DNA from: Pyxicephalus adspersus
Taxonomy: Eukaryota > Chordata > Amphibia > Anura > Pyxicephalidae
Assembly (NCBI RefSeq): GCF_032062135.1
Contig: NC_092858.1
Location: 122,624,758-122,688,757 of the forward strand
Direction: 5' to 3'
Length of the DNA: 64,000 bases
This document shows, in pieces, positions 11,569 to 23,901 of this stretch. The position numbers were made by a program, and so were the translations under genes. Every line of letters begins with the position of its first letter. Position 1 is the stretch's first letter. The notes under the pieces were generated by a model. That model saw nothing but the letters and a program-made list of their open reading frames with translations. It did not search any database and had not been told where the DNA came from.

Positions 11569-13075
11569 GTCTGGATATGTGGTGCCTGTGTCTCTTCAGG
11601 TGTTGGTCCAATTTGCGATAGTTAAAAGATAATGGTTTTTATTTATTATCTCATCCTTCCATACTGAATAAGGGAGGGATTTAGCAATCTAGTATTTTCT
11701 TTTATCTCAGTACACATATATTCACTTCAAACATAACATAATGTGCATTGTAATCTCTTTATACAGGACTGAATCTTTGTAGCACGTATGTAGGGTACAT
11801 GAAAAGAATGCTGCTTCAATAAATCAATCCTGTAGGTATAATCCTTGAAGAATTGGAATAAAGAACATTTCAATACAGCAAGTAAAACACCACTTGGCAT
11901 GTATGTATAAGGCAGTAAATTTTACATTTCCCATACATTTACTTGTGGGTAATCATTCCTTTATTATAAACACATGTACCAGATTTAGTTGCAGTGAATA
12001 TTTGGTGAATTTCACAATAACTGCTTTAAAAATATGCCCTTCAATATGTTATGTGTAAGGAATCTGTAAATATCCGAATTAGTTTCAGCTATTTTGTAAA
12101 AGATGTACACTGTGAAGATATAAGAACTGCATACAATACATAAAGTATATACTTGAGTTCCACTTCTACTATCACTGGCAATGATAAAAAATAATGTTGT
12201 ACAGCTGATCTGTGAACTTGCTTCTCTGTAATAAACAGGTATAATCAGATTTACAAAAAAATATATAATATATTTAACATTCACATGTAAAAAAAACTTC
12301 AGACTTACTGATCATACTTTACAAAATATTATTTTGTATTTGTATTTATTTTCAAGTAATCATGGTAAATGTATTTCCTAAGCAAACAGCTGCTGAAATA
12401 TCTAATTAAGAAATTAGGCTCACACAACCAAGTTGATAACAGTTCCTAGCAGTTCTATTCTTCATAGATTTTGCTGGAAGCTAAACAGTAAATCTTCACT
12501 GCTCTGAAAAAGTCCACTTGTCTTAAAAAGGAAAAGAGATAAAGCGTTGTGAAGGAGAATATGCCGTCATGCAAAATAAACCCACAACTAGTTACTGAGA
12601 ATAATAAAGCATGAAGGAGAAATCAGGATAGTTTAAGACAGACTGGCACAAAGACTATTGATGTCAAAAAGCTAAACCTCCCAGGAATAGGCTGCAGCAT
12701 CCACAACTAATACTGAGCAATATTAAGAGCACAGCATTTATTATTTCTTTTAAATCTGTAAATTTTAGGATCTCTTTAGTATATTTATGGACTGTATGCA
12801 TCTGCTAATGTCGTGACATATTATGCTTTAACCACATAGGTTTGCTTTCAGTCATACAATGACCCACATGTAAGGCTGGATTCCAAAACGTTCATTGTGT
12901 AAAGCTGGACTCTAGACAGATATTTAACATAAATAAATGCTGTTTAATAATTATCTATTGTTTGGAGAAAAAAATAACAAAGCTCCTAAATGGTCTAGAC
13001 CTAAAATACCAATAGATATGGACTTCAAGAAATGTGCTATAAAATAAAAATGTGCACAGTTTATTTATTTTACAT
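11569..13075. other. AT-rich stretch without recognised features
   Basis: No recognised gene or repeat. A 90-codon minus-strand frame at 12012-12284 has low-complexity AT-driven composition and no exon signals. Confidence 0.5.
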
Positions 13076-13345
13076 ATGGAGTGGTGTCCTGAACTCTGGA
13101 AGGGATTTCAATGTTTTTTTTTCTCAATATCACCTGGAAAAAAGGATAAGGGGTCTTGGAAGAAATGGATGGGCTGAACACTCTATCCTTTTCCCAGGTG
13201 AATGTGGTTAGGAAGCACCTGGTTAAAAGTAATAAAAAGGAGTAGCTCTTTGAGGCTGGGTTGGAGCTTGAGGACAAGTGGCACAGAGCCAAGGAGTTCT
13301 TCCAAATATTTTACTCCATTGGACTAGTAACTCTAAAGAAAGTGT
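13076..13345 (-). repeat. Possible unidentified dispersed repeat
   Basis: The block is more balanced in composition than its surroundings, with words such as 'cccaggtgaatgtggttaggaagcacctgg' and 'aaggagttcttccaaa' that I associate with frog repeats. No terminal repeats or duplications were found, so class and boundaries are uncertain. The 75-codon minus-strand frame inside is not convincing. Confidence 0.3.
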
Positions 13346-14974
13346 CAGAGACTAAATTTAGATCACTAAATGTGATTTTTTTTTTTATTTAAATAATTAA
13401 ACCTATAAATAAAGTAATATTCACTAAATTGTGATGATACTGATCCTGCGTAAGCAAAAACCCCAAACTTTTTTTGTTTATGTGCTGGAGATTTTCGAAA
13501 AGTAGGCAAAATGCCCTACAATCCTAGCTGGAATATCCCTACACAAGCAGCATTTGATGCTAATCTTTTACACCTAGTACAATTTGTCTCATGTGTTTTA
13601 GTTGACCAGTAAACTTATCAAATGGCTATGTGTATAATTAGTTTCTACATATGAAATCCCTAGGAGCTTCTGCCAAAAAAAAGATCATCAGTGTGCCACA
13701 GGTACTCCACCTGACTATGTCAGGTAGAACATATGCGCCCATTTTGACTCATCCATTGGTAGAATATTAACAATGGGAACCCCAAGGTTTTAAATAGAAT
13801 GTAGTATGAATAAATGTTGTTTTTAGAACTACAATTGTCTTAATAATACAGAAATACACTACATACTGCCCATCACCTGTATTTGGTCACCGGTGGTATT
13901 TGCTGTGGGTAACAAATTAAACCACTAGATCCGTGTTGTTTAGCCAACCAATGTGTGTGCGCAGCATTGTACACATTGATGTTTTGGCCGTACGCAAACT
14001 TAGCATGATCCTGCCTAATGCTCTTTGTGCTTTATGTCTTCATTGTTGTGATATTACCTTCTTATTGTGCAGCATTATTTAGGGAAAAGATGCTAATCTA
14101 GAAGCTAATCTTACAAAGATAATTGGATATTGTATCTGGACCAACCATAAAAAACCTATAGGGAACATATGTTGCTGTATGTGGGGAGCATTATACACAG
14201 ACCTCACATTTTACTGCAATGTCTGCTTTGGGAAATTAAATGCATATTGAAAAGATTATTCACATTAAGCAGACCATGTTCACAAATCTGAAAAACAAAC
14301 TTCAGAATGGCTATGAGCTACCTTAAAAGAAACTGTCTCTGCTGTTTCTTAAATTCACTTTATTCTTTGTTTAGCTTAAGGGTTTATTACTTTTCATTCT
14401 ATTCTCTGTAACCTTATTGTGTCTGTGAGATTTAGACCCTGTTCTCTAATTTTATAAACTCAGTAATTTTCTTTGCACACTCTGTTCCAGTTGCTGAACA
14501 AAGAGGCGTATGTCAGAAGGATTTTCCCAACAAATCACTAAAGAGTCTGCACAAAAAAAGGAAACACATATTTTTCTAAACACTGAGTTACAACACTGAG
14601 CACAAATAGAAGGCCATCTCAGCTTCATTATGGCTCGTTTTCGCTAAATGGGTTGTTATGCATGAAACTGCCTTTTGTAGCAAAGGCAAAATGCATGAAC
14701 ATGAGAAATTATATTGTTTTCAATGAAATCTGTGCACAGCTAGCATCAGGTATAAGCCATGCCTAAACAGGCCATGCAACCTTCACAAATTCATGACCAT
14801 ATATGAAAAAAAAACTCAATGGTGTAAATTGACTGCTAGTACAGTCATTTTAGGCTTTTTTTCTGTTCTTACATTTTACACATTCTGGGTTTATACACCT
14901 ATATCTTAACTGGGAAACACCGTTTCCTAGTCATCTAATTGTCGATTTTAGTACTAACACACAGTGTACACACT
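13346..14974. other. AT-rich stretch without recognised features
   Basis: I see no gene, RNA or recognised repeat in these 1.6 kb. Confidence 0.5.
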
Positions 14975-15182
14975 CAGCCTGATTTAATTAGGGAATACAC
15001 TTTGATTAGTGGAGCTGGGTGATCCAGGAACCCTGGAATAGATTTTCTAAAAAGTAATTTGCTGTTTGCTAGCAAATGTATTGAATCCTGCACCAGATCC
15101 ATTCCAGGTTTTCTGGATCTTCCAGCTTCACTGATGAAAGTGTATCCTCTCTAGCCTTGGAGAATTTTAATAATTCAGGATC
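14975..15182. repeat. Palindromic MITE-like repeat, copy with trimmed left arm
   Basis: Left arm 'agtggagctgggtgatcc' and right arm 'cagcttcactgatgaaag' are inverted. The outermost left segment ('agctctccaaggctagag') is missing, so the copy is asymmetric. It lies immediately before a second copy in the same orientation. Confidence 0.8.
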
Positions 15183-15186
15183 ACTC

Positions 15187-15409
15187 GGCCTGATTTAATA
15201 AAGCTCTCGCAGGCTGAGAAAAATAACCTTTCATCTGTGGAGCTAGGTGATCCAGCAAACCTGGAATGGATTTCTACATAGGTATTTGCTGTTTGCTGGC
15301 AAATGGATTGAATCCTGTACCTGATCCATTACAGGATTGCTGGATCACCCAGCTTCACTGATGAAAGTGTATCCTCTCCAGCATTGGAGAACTTTAATAA
15401 ATCAGGGCC
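15187..15409. repeat. Palindromic MITE-like repeat, full copy in tandem with previous
   Basis: It runs from 'ggcctgatttaataaagctctc' to 'gagaactttaataaatcagggcc' with the usual inverted inner arms. Only four bases separate it from the copy ending at 15182, giving a two-member tandem pair. Confidence 0.85.
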
Positions 15410-16949
15410 ACCGTCTTTTTCAGCCTCTTACCTTAGCTAATCAACTAGGGTAAGAGGAGCATGACATAAATCAGTGTAGGGAGAAATATAAATCGATGCA
15501 AAATGTAACACTTGTTAAGCCAATGCATAATAATATAGCATAGGTCATACATAAATAAGCTTATTATGAAAACTGCAATGGAAGCTAACTGCCTCTTGAA
15601 TATGCTAATTCTATTACAATTTACACATTCTTAACAAAAAGCATTTTTTTTTTAAATAATAAAACCTTCAGCATTTTAGTTACCATTATACATTAATATA
15701 GTTTGTAGTAAGGTTGCTGTATACCATATCGTAGGAATTTATTCATGCGGACTTAAAAGTTACCAAAGGTTCCACTTTAACCAATAACTCTGTAGACAAC
15801 TTTAGCTTATTGTAAACATAAGTGGCAAATTTTCAACATGCTATTTCGGGTTTGATAAGTATTTCAACGTTCTGTAAATATTTAACAAGTTATAAACTTA
15901 ATTCTTACTTATCTAAGGTTTTGGTTGCCATATTAAAGCATTCAAGTTCAGTTTAGCTGAGCAGCCTGTATTTGTTTCTGTACTTCTTTATGTTTTCCTC
16001 TTTCCAATCACTTTCCTGTCTTGCTCTATCAAGTGATAGAGGTTGAGTTGTACTTTAAAAAAAATGCTAGATTTAACTAAAATGCATTAGGCTCATAATG
16101 TAATAGCCATTACAAATCATTTTAAATGTTTATTTTTTAATAGAGATGGCCACTGCCTAAGCTATAAAGAAAGACTAGAACAAATTAAATGTCCCACATT
16201 GTAGCAGCCAGGAGGGTTTAGCAATATATTCTTTTATTACCCACTGAAATCAGAAGCCGGAACCCAGATGTGGGATGTTTGCTGTTAGTGTAATAGAAAT
16301 TCACTCAGAGTCATTACACTCTGAAGATTTGATCTTGTGGAGTTTGCTGACACAGGGTTAACCAAGCATGTCACTTATATGAAGTAACTGATCACAGAAG
16401 ATGTCTCTAGTCAGTAGTACACTGAGCACACCTGTGTGTTAAAGATTTCAGAAGTCATTTTTTTATTGAAGTTATGCTCCGTATATTCTGTTTTTTTTTC
16501 CAAAACGTTTAACTGATTTACTGCAACAAACTGATGTTGTAGAGCAATAGTTGAACAGTGCAGCAGAAAGAAAAGCACAGCACGGTAAATTGGGTTACAT
16601 GTCATTATGTGTTCCCAGGCTTACTGTAAACTAAATCACTTGGTTGATAAAGAAGCAACTGATTCTCAAGGGGAGATAATGAGTGTACATGAGCCAGTTG
16701 TCCTAGGTTGTAAAGTAAGATGGCACATTTATGTATTAAAAAACCTTAATAATAAACTTCAATTATTTGCTGCCTTTCGATCTGCTATATACCATTGTGG
16801 GTGCGTGTTTTGTTAAATCTGTTCAATGTTTTTTTAAAAAAAAATACTTAAATTACTCAAATACCTCGAACAAGGATGACACTACATGTTTTAGGAATTT
16901 AGAGTGTTGTCATGTCAATGAGGAAATTCATTATATACATTAACAATTA
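15410..16949. other. AT-rich stretch without recognised features
   Basis: No recognised repeat or gene. Short frames around 16411-16816 on both strands lack supporting exon signals. Confidence 0.5.
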
Positions 16950-17215
16950 TTAGACCATCATCAAACTATTAACCCCCATATTAGTGTCAGTGTATGCAAT
17001 AAAGACCCCCACATTGGAGTCACTGAGCACAATAATACGCTTCATCATTGATGTCAATGACCTCAATAACATACCCCAGCATTGATAACACTGAAAACAA
17101 TATTATTCCCATTCATTAGTTTTAGTGGCCCCAAAAGTAACCCCCATATTGGAATAATAGTATTAATCTGCCCCCCACTGGTGTGTCATTGAACCAACAA
17201 TAACCCCTCATTGGT
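16950..17215 (+). repeat. Degenerate tandem array of ~35-40-bp units
   Basis: A word close to 'aacccccatattggtgtcac' recurs every 35-40 bp with much divergence, e.g. near 16971, 17006, 17062, 17140 and 17196. The units resemble, in opposite sense, the internal short repeats of the dispersed family at 2405-2687 and 22119-22395. This may therefore be an expanded internal segment of that family. Confidence 0.6.
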
Positions 17216-18569
17216 ATTAACTCACTATCACTTACCTGATCAAATGTTCCCATACCACACCTTACCCCCATCAAGGCCAGAAGTATGTATCTGGCTGACA
17301 ATTCCTTTTTCAGGTGCTAGAATACAGAGAATGTTTCATCCCTGGGTCCTGCTAGCAATGTGTAATGTCCCAGCTGGTACACAACAGGCTACCTAGCCTA
17401 GTGTATGGGGGCTACACACTGAAAGTCAGCCGGCCGGATGTGGCCAATGATCCAGGGGGTTTAAAAGCATATCAGATTCTGGCATGTCCTTTTGGATCTG
17501 TCAAATACTATACTGTATAGAGGTGATGTAAGTAAGTGGCCAGGGTAATCACCAATATAAGATAAGAAAATCTGTCTTTTCTAGTGATTGTCGCATAGTA
17601 CAGTTCCAAATTGATTTTAACCAAAATCAAAGCTATTCTGATCTTAGATTGGTACTTGTAATTTGAGCAAATCGAGTTCTGATCCAATATTACTATATTT
17701 GTCTTTGGCTGCATTGGCTGAGCCTTATTATACCTGTCATTGGATGATGACAGCTGGCATTGTCTAGTGGCCATATTGGCTGAGCCCTACTATACCTTTA
17801 TTTCTAGGGTCTGTCAATGCAACAAATGTAATTAATTTGGTGGTATTATTTACAGCAATTATTAAGTGACTTTATGAAGAATAATGGTACAGCAAATTTT
17901 GTTTGTCATATTTTTACCATTATAATGTGGTTAAAATTACATGCAATTATGCAAAAGCCTTTACCAGGCAAATAAGTGAAGAACTAAGTTGACATCATTG
18001 GCCTGGCAGTCCCTGTTTTTAAATCCCTAAAATAGTGAATCTGAATTCCAAGCAGATTAAAAGAAAGCTGCATTAATATGTGTTTATTACGAAATAGGTA
18101 AATGTGTTTTTTTTTTAAATCCAAGGAGTTTATTATCAGAATACAAATTGGTAAAAGCCTCTTGTACAGCTAGGTGAGGGAGAAGCAGTAAAATTGTCAA
18201 TTGTTTGTGTTACAGTCTAAACAGACACTAATACTAATAAATAATAATAAATAGTAGTATACAATAATAAATAGTACTAATACTATAATAAAAATGCTTT
18301 TATATTAGATTTATCACAGACTGCAAATAATTATTTTAAATGTTGAACAGTTTTGAAGATATTTACAGAAATTACAGTGGGAACATTTTCCTAAATATTT
18401 ATAATAAAAGGGTAATTTTATGGTTGTAAGTATTCTTTTGTATTCTTTTTTTCCCATTGATTCATAAAGAATTAGATTACATTAGAAAATAGACTTCTTT
18501 TTCTAAGGCTTAGACCAAACAATCTATTAAAGCATTATTTAAGTAGCTGACTATGCATACAATCCTGCA
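17216..18569. other. Stretch with one local duplication and AT-rich runs
   Basis: The words 'ttggctgagcc' plus 'ta-tatacct' occur at 17714 and 17775, 61 bp apart, which suggests a decayed local duplication. A low-complexity tract of 'aataataa' and 'atagtacta' lies at about 18225-18295. No gene is seen. Confidence 0.5.
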
Positions 18570-19400
18570 CCTCTTTCAGTAAGTGTTTCTTCACATGGCT
18601 GAATTCGAATTGAGACAGCCTGTTACTATTTAATTAGCACTAAGGGGTATGTTAAGGTGCATGTTGCCTGGAGAGTTTGATTTGAATCACTGAAGCTTGA
18701 GAACTGCCTAGACCTTTACAGTAATTATTTGTAATACCACATTTATCACTTGCATGTGATCAGTATATTCTCCGCACAACACGTGAAGAGTAGACAGAGC
18801 TCATTATAGGGCTGCTTTTTAAGTCTGATCTGTTGGACCGGGTCTTTTGCAAGGTGTGGCGTCAACTGCTAACTAAACCCCTGGGATTTACAACAAGTGG
18901 ATATTTCATGTTCTTTAAAACAGGTAACTGTAAAAATGCAGACACTTCCTTAGTGCAGTCAGTTTTTTTTTTATCAGGAATTTCATTTTAACCATTGTTA
19001 GCAAGGATGTATTCAGAATAAAGGATACAATACTTCTCAAAACCTGCCACATTAAAATGAGTACTTTTTGCTAGCGGATGTCATGCGTTAGGGACAAGAG
19101 GTACTGCACCTTACAATGCTATACAGTGCTGTGACACCAAGGCTGTCTGCAGACAACAGATTAAACTGCCTGCCATGATAAACCCTGCACCTTGCCGCTT
19201 GTGATTGATTGGATGAAATAAATCCATCAGCTTCTTGAAAAGGCAGCCAAGGTTTTAAAATGAATCCTTGACAGATCCAAGTGGAGAAGCCAAAATTTAA
19301 AACAACTCAACTTGGCTCAGATAATTTAAAAAAAAAGGCACAGCCACAGTACCAATCACATTTCCATTTGTGTTAGATATAAAAAGTGCTGTTATGTCAG
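18570..19400. promoter_or_regulatory. Candidate conserved non-coding block (texture only)
   Basis: This repeat-free block has balanced composition. It includes 'gattgattgg' (PBX/Meis-like), 'ccatgataaacc' and 'cttgacagatcc'. Only comparative alignment could show whether it is conserved. It ends some 400 bp before the assembly gap. Confidence 0.2.
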
Positions 19401-19791
19401 TCCATAGGTGGAAACTTCCAAAGTCACAAAATAATCACTGGTATCATACTGCTACACGGAGAATATTCTGCTGTGCTATTACAGAAACCAGCTATCTGGA
19501 AATGTTTATCAGCTGCTGATTTTCACCTTCCCTGCCTATCAGCTATAACAGAAAATAGGGCTTATGGCTTATGTTCATTACATAGTGGTACAAGATTTGT
19601 CAGAATATAAGACTACAGTAAACTGTAAAGAGAAAATTTTTAACATGCCTTACAGCATGTGCTTTTTTTGCTTTTCTGTGCGTTGACCTCATGAATTCAC
19701 ATCAATGTGTGTTTTACTGGGTTTCCCTGTCTGTGATAAAAATAATACGTATATACTCAAATACAAAGCTCTCTAAACATAAACCAAGGTA

Positions 19792-19920
19792 NNNNNNNNN
19801 NNNNNNNNNNNNNNNNNNNNNNNNNNNNNNNNNNNNNNNNNNNNNNNNNNNNNNNNNNNNNNNNNNNNNNNNNNNNNNNNNNNNNNNNNNNNNNNNNNNN
19901 NNNNNNNNNNNNNNNNNNNN
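19792..19920. other. Assembly gap (129 N)
   Basis: Positions 19792-19920 are all N. Open frames reported across this span are artefacts of the unknown bases. The right edge is a T-run followed by an A-rich tract, so the gap probably reflects a low-complexity or repeat sequence that was hard to assemble. Confidence 0.99.
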
Positions 19921-19994
19921 TTTTTTTTTTAAATATTCATTCAAAAGGAAAAAAAATAAAAAACACATAGGCTCAGTCTGTGTATCCTTTGTGC

Positions 19995-20060
19995 ATTATT
20001 GTGGGCCACCAGTAGATGGTGCTGAGTTCTCATGCAAAGTGTGTAACAAACATATCTCAT
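19995..20060 (+). repeat. Fragment of repeat carrying a CTCF-like core
   Basis: The segment 'ccaccagtagatggtgctg' followed by 'gtgtgtaacaaac' matches both arms of the palindromic repeat at 31620-31760. The 14-bp word at 20009-20022 (CCAGTAGATGGTGC) differs from the CTCF core consensus CCASYAGRKGGCRS at one position. Binding is unproven. Confidence 0.5.
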
Positions 20061-22118
20061 GGCTCTGATGGAAGAAAAACATTGTTAATGTTTGTGAGTA
20101 CACAGCACTAAAAATTCTTTTTATAATGGCATTTTAGGACCAAAACATCTTAGTTCTTACTTAAGAATATATAATAATTTTCTGTGAATGTTATGATATA
20201 TGGCATTAAAATGCAGGTTTATATTACTATATAACAATTAAGATCTAACAGTAGAATTGATTTTTGCAATAAGGCATCATAGGCCCATGGAGTGCTAAGT
20301 TTACCATCATTTTTATACATCTGTTTCCTGTTTTAATGGTCCAGCTAGGCAGCTATACTGTCAAAACCATTTACCATCAATTATCTTGCCAGAAGAGACA
20401 GCTCAAAAATAACCACCAGAGCCAGAAAATATATACTTACATTGGTATAATATTAGTTGGAGAGTGAATACACAAACACTAATGGCACTAATGTTGACAC
20501 AGTGGGGTTGAATATCTAATGGAGCTGAGGATGTTCAGTCAGAAAGTAAATCTGAGTAAATAAAGTCACCTGTGTTCACATTGAATATCCAATCATGTGT
20601 TAAAAGAAATTCATTCAAGCTTTGGCAAAAATAACAAAATTAGGTTTGACTGTTATACTCACCATCTTATTAGCTTTGTGCTTGCTTCCTGTGCCATTCA
20701 AGCACTTCACAAGAGCTCAAGACCATCAATGCTATGCCCCAATGTTGGCTCACAACAGAAGAGCAATGCTATGTCCTAATTTGAGAGTGTTCTCTGCAAC
20801 ATTTAGGGATGCCCACCATGGGAGAAAGAAGATCATAAAGACAATTTGGAACTTTACCAGATCAGACTGAATAAAATTGGATAAAATGGCAAATTGGTTG
20901 GAAAATGCAAGGCCAGAGTACACCCGATTAGTTATTCAACATATTCAAGCTAAATATAAAATAAAGTCAATAAAAAGGGAACTGCACCCTATATAGCACT
21001 TTCTGAGTAGGTGAGTGTAATCCTAATGTTACAGCTACCTTCATGGTGCCAAAATGTTGACATTCCTCCCCAGTCCATGTAGATCACCAGTTCCTTGGGG
21101 TTGACTGCTTCAAATCAAATAATGCAAAACACCAAGACTAGAAGAATGTGGACCAGAGATGAACACATGGGGAAGTTAAGATTTTATTGCAATGTTACAG
21201 TAAAAGATCCCAGAAAGTAGGTGTTAATTACAAACTATACTCACCATCCCATAATGCTTTGTGAAGTTCTTCGTAAATTGTTCTGGATCTCATTAAAGAG
21301 CTCATAAATTATCTTATTCACTTCAGTAATGTGATAGAAAATAATACAATTGCCTTTATCTGGCAAGTAAAAATACCTTGTCCTTTATCATATGCCCCTA
21401 AGAAGCTGACACCATGACCCCCGTTCATCAAATAACGGAGAGGTTACCCTAACATCATTAAATGTAAGCAAATATCGCAAAAAAACGCCTCCTGTTTCTC
21501 TGCTTAATGGGAAATTAATGTTTTCTCTACTAACAACGATAGAGTTAACTTTTGGTTTTATTAATATGTCATTATACCTTGTAATGACAGTAGTTCTGGG
21601 ATTTATTTGAAAAAGAACGCCTGATTTATGATTCATATATTATATCTCCACATTTGTCTGAAGAAGACTAATGAGATTATGTGACTGTAACGGAGTGACA
21701 TTTTTATTATTTTTGTATTATTCTTTTCTAAATTGTATGTCTTAATTGCTGAGTTGAGAATTAAATATGATAGATCAAGTCCTGATGGATCCTCTATAGA
21801 ATTAAATATTATGAAATGATTTTACATGGCTCTTTGATGTAATTACAGATGGATCACTCCTACAGAAGCTTATAACAACAATGTAATAATAATAGGGTAG
21901 AATTTACAGAACATTCTCAGTTACAAAGTGTTTTCTAAATGTTTTTGTGGTGTGCTTCCACTTGTCTGACACAGCCGGAATCCCAGGCACAAATATTTTG
22001 GTAAATTTTGATGTGTTAACAATACTTTGCTGTATCACTAATGTTCAATGCTTTTTTTTATGCCGACTGAAGAGCTCCCACTGTACTGCGTTGCTAAAGA
22101 GCTGTAGCTCTCTTAGGT
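20061..22118. other. Stretch without certain features
   Basis: A decayed short duplication ('caatgctatg-cc-aat') occurs at about 20728 and 20764. The block 20980-21640 has words I half-recognise from frog repeats, but no ends or duplications can be shown. No gene is seen. Confidence 0.45.
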
Positions 22119-22395
22119 TTGTTCAGTAGAACTTTTGGGTTCCTCCAAAGTTTGCTAGGGATTCTTGAACTGTGGTTAAGTAACCCTCCTTTTAAATATG
22201 CTTGTTTAGTTCCAGGGCCAATGCTACTTTGCAGAGCCAACTGCAAGACATCAATCATAGTTTTAGCTGCCTGTAAGGGTGGCAATTTGATCACCATTGT
22301 AAAGGGTGGCATTGGTCCCACTGACCACCTTTATAAGGGGCATTGTTACCCTTGATTCCCAATGATCCCCTGGTATCTTTTTGTTTTCTGTGTCC
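22119..22395 (+). repeat. Dispersed repeat, 'ttctcaaccagggttcc'-type family, plus orientation
   Basis: It runs through 'gggttcctccaaagtttgct' and 'agggattcttgaac', then short degenerate units such as 'gatcaccattgtaaagggtgg' and 'cattggtcccactgaccacc'. The order matches the minus-oriented copy at 2405-2687. The overlapping 75-78-codon frames on both strands are shadows of the repeat. Confidence 0.6.
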
Positions 22396-23370
22396 ACTGC
22401 ACAATGTATGTGCCAAGGATGGGGCTGGCTGTATTCTCAACGTGTCTAGCAGATGCTGGAGCCAATGCAATTTCTGCATACATGCACAATTATGAAAAAA
22501 TAATGTGGGTACCTGCATAGGAGTTTGCTTTCTATTTTAAAAAAAAAAGTCAAAACTCATTATAAATGAAATCAGATTGTTAGGTGTTAATATGTGATTT
22601 TAATGATTGACTAGTTAAAGTGTTGGAATTATGCTTCTAGTAGGTAATCCCAAGGGCTGGAGTGAATAGACGATCCCTTACTGAATGTCTTACCCTATTT
22701 CAATATCAGCTTCCTAGAAAAGTTATTTGTAAGTGTAAAATGTTTCCTGGGGATGTACAGCGGGAAGCCACATGACACTATAGAGATAAATCTGTGAGTA
22801 GTGATATTAACCTCCTGGCTACTTGACTTCACACAATTACAGATATTTAGCTAGGTAAAACACTCACACATACTTATCTCAACTTTGACTCAAAAAAAAA
22901 AAAAATCATTGCAGACAGCTATATACAAAAAAAGATGACAAACAGTAATTGTTTATACACCGTTTGGCACAAAGTACTAATGTATTCTGCCTGTAAAAAC
23001 TCAGCTTGTCAATGTATAAATTATAGATTCAGCTAGGCTGGTGGAAAAAGGCTCATTTGCACAAACAGTATGTACCTGTGTTAATGTGTGGCTTACTAAA
23101 GCAAATTTTGTGTCAAGAAACAGTTCGAGTGCTTGACATTGTGCTTCTGCATGTAGAATGGTTGTAAATGTAAGTATGTGCATTTCTGATCTGATTGTTG
23201 TGTTAGAAGCCATGCCAGCTATTAAATGGCCACCACCTGGCTAAATTATAGGTTCTGAAAAATGTCTAGTAGACAGTGTTTAGGGTCTGCATTAGCTGCA
23301 TTATTCACCATCAACCCAAAGCTATTTCCTGCAGTAGCTCTTTTTCAATACAAGATGCCTTCAGTCAAGC
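22396..23370. other. Stretch without recognised features
   Basis: I see nothing recognisable. Two short A-runs lie near 22537 and 22890. Confidence 0.5.
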
Positions 23371-23901
23371 TTAAAGCAGAACTAAACTGAAAATAAAATT
23401 ACACTTACTTTTAATCCCTCAATTAATTTCCCTCAATCCGGTCCCTCGTCATCCTAGAATTCTTCTTTTTCCCAGCGCTGAGGAAGCGCCTGATGTGGCC
23501 ATCTTCACTCTTCTCTTCCATCTTCTTCTTGTCTTCTTGGCACATCACCCAATCACACACTGCGCAGGTGTGAGATCAGGTGATGTAGCCCGCTGTAAAG
23601 GGGAAAAAAAGACAGCCAAACTCACTGCGCATGCGTGAGAGGGGCATATCTTTTCAATTAGTGGGAAAAAATCTTGGGAATGAGCAGAAGGAGCACTCAG
23701 AGCCTCCCCGGATGCGTGATGTAGGTATCCCGGGAGGCTCTGCACTCCGTGGCAAAAAGACCTAAAGGGGAGGGGCTTCACCCTTTTTTTACAAACAAAA
23801 GGGTGTTGCAGTTAAAAAAATAAATACCATTTTATCTTTACATATAAGAGATGTCTACCCTTTAAATTATAGTGAAAATGTTGAGTTTAGGTCAGCTTTA
23901 A
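23371..23901. mobile_element. TTAA-flanked non-autonomous DNA transposon (531 bp)
   Basis: TTAA stands at both ends (23371-23374 and 23898-23901). Inside it, 'agcagaactaaact' and the reverse complement of 'agtttaggtcagct' match at 12 of 14 positions as terminal inverted repeats. TTAA target use fits piggyBac or Kolobok-type elements. The interior is GC- and CpG-richer than the flanks ('cgctgaggaagcgcc', 'gcgcatgcgtgag', 'cccgggaggctctg') and has no transposase frame. The 78-codon minus-strand frame (23545-23781) is incidental. Decayed relatives lie at 6962-7270, 7438-7750 and 45970-46100. Confidence 0.8.

Noticed and set aside
19691..20068. 125-codon plus-strand frame and 84-codon minus-strand frame spanning the N run
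   Set aside because: Both exist only because unknown bases were translated as X. The real parts are short and AT-driven.
23545..23781. 78-codon minus-strand frame in a CpG-rich island
   Set aside because: The island is the interior of a TTAA-flanked transposon, not a promoter or exon.
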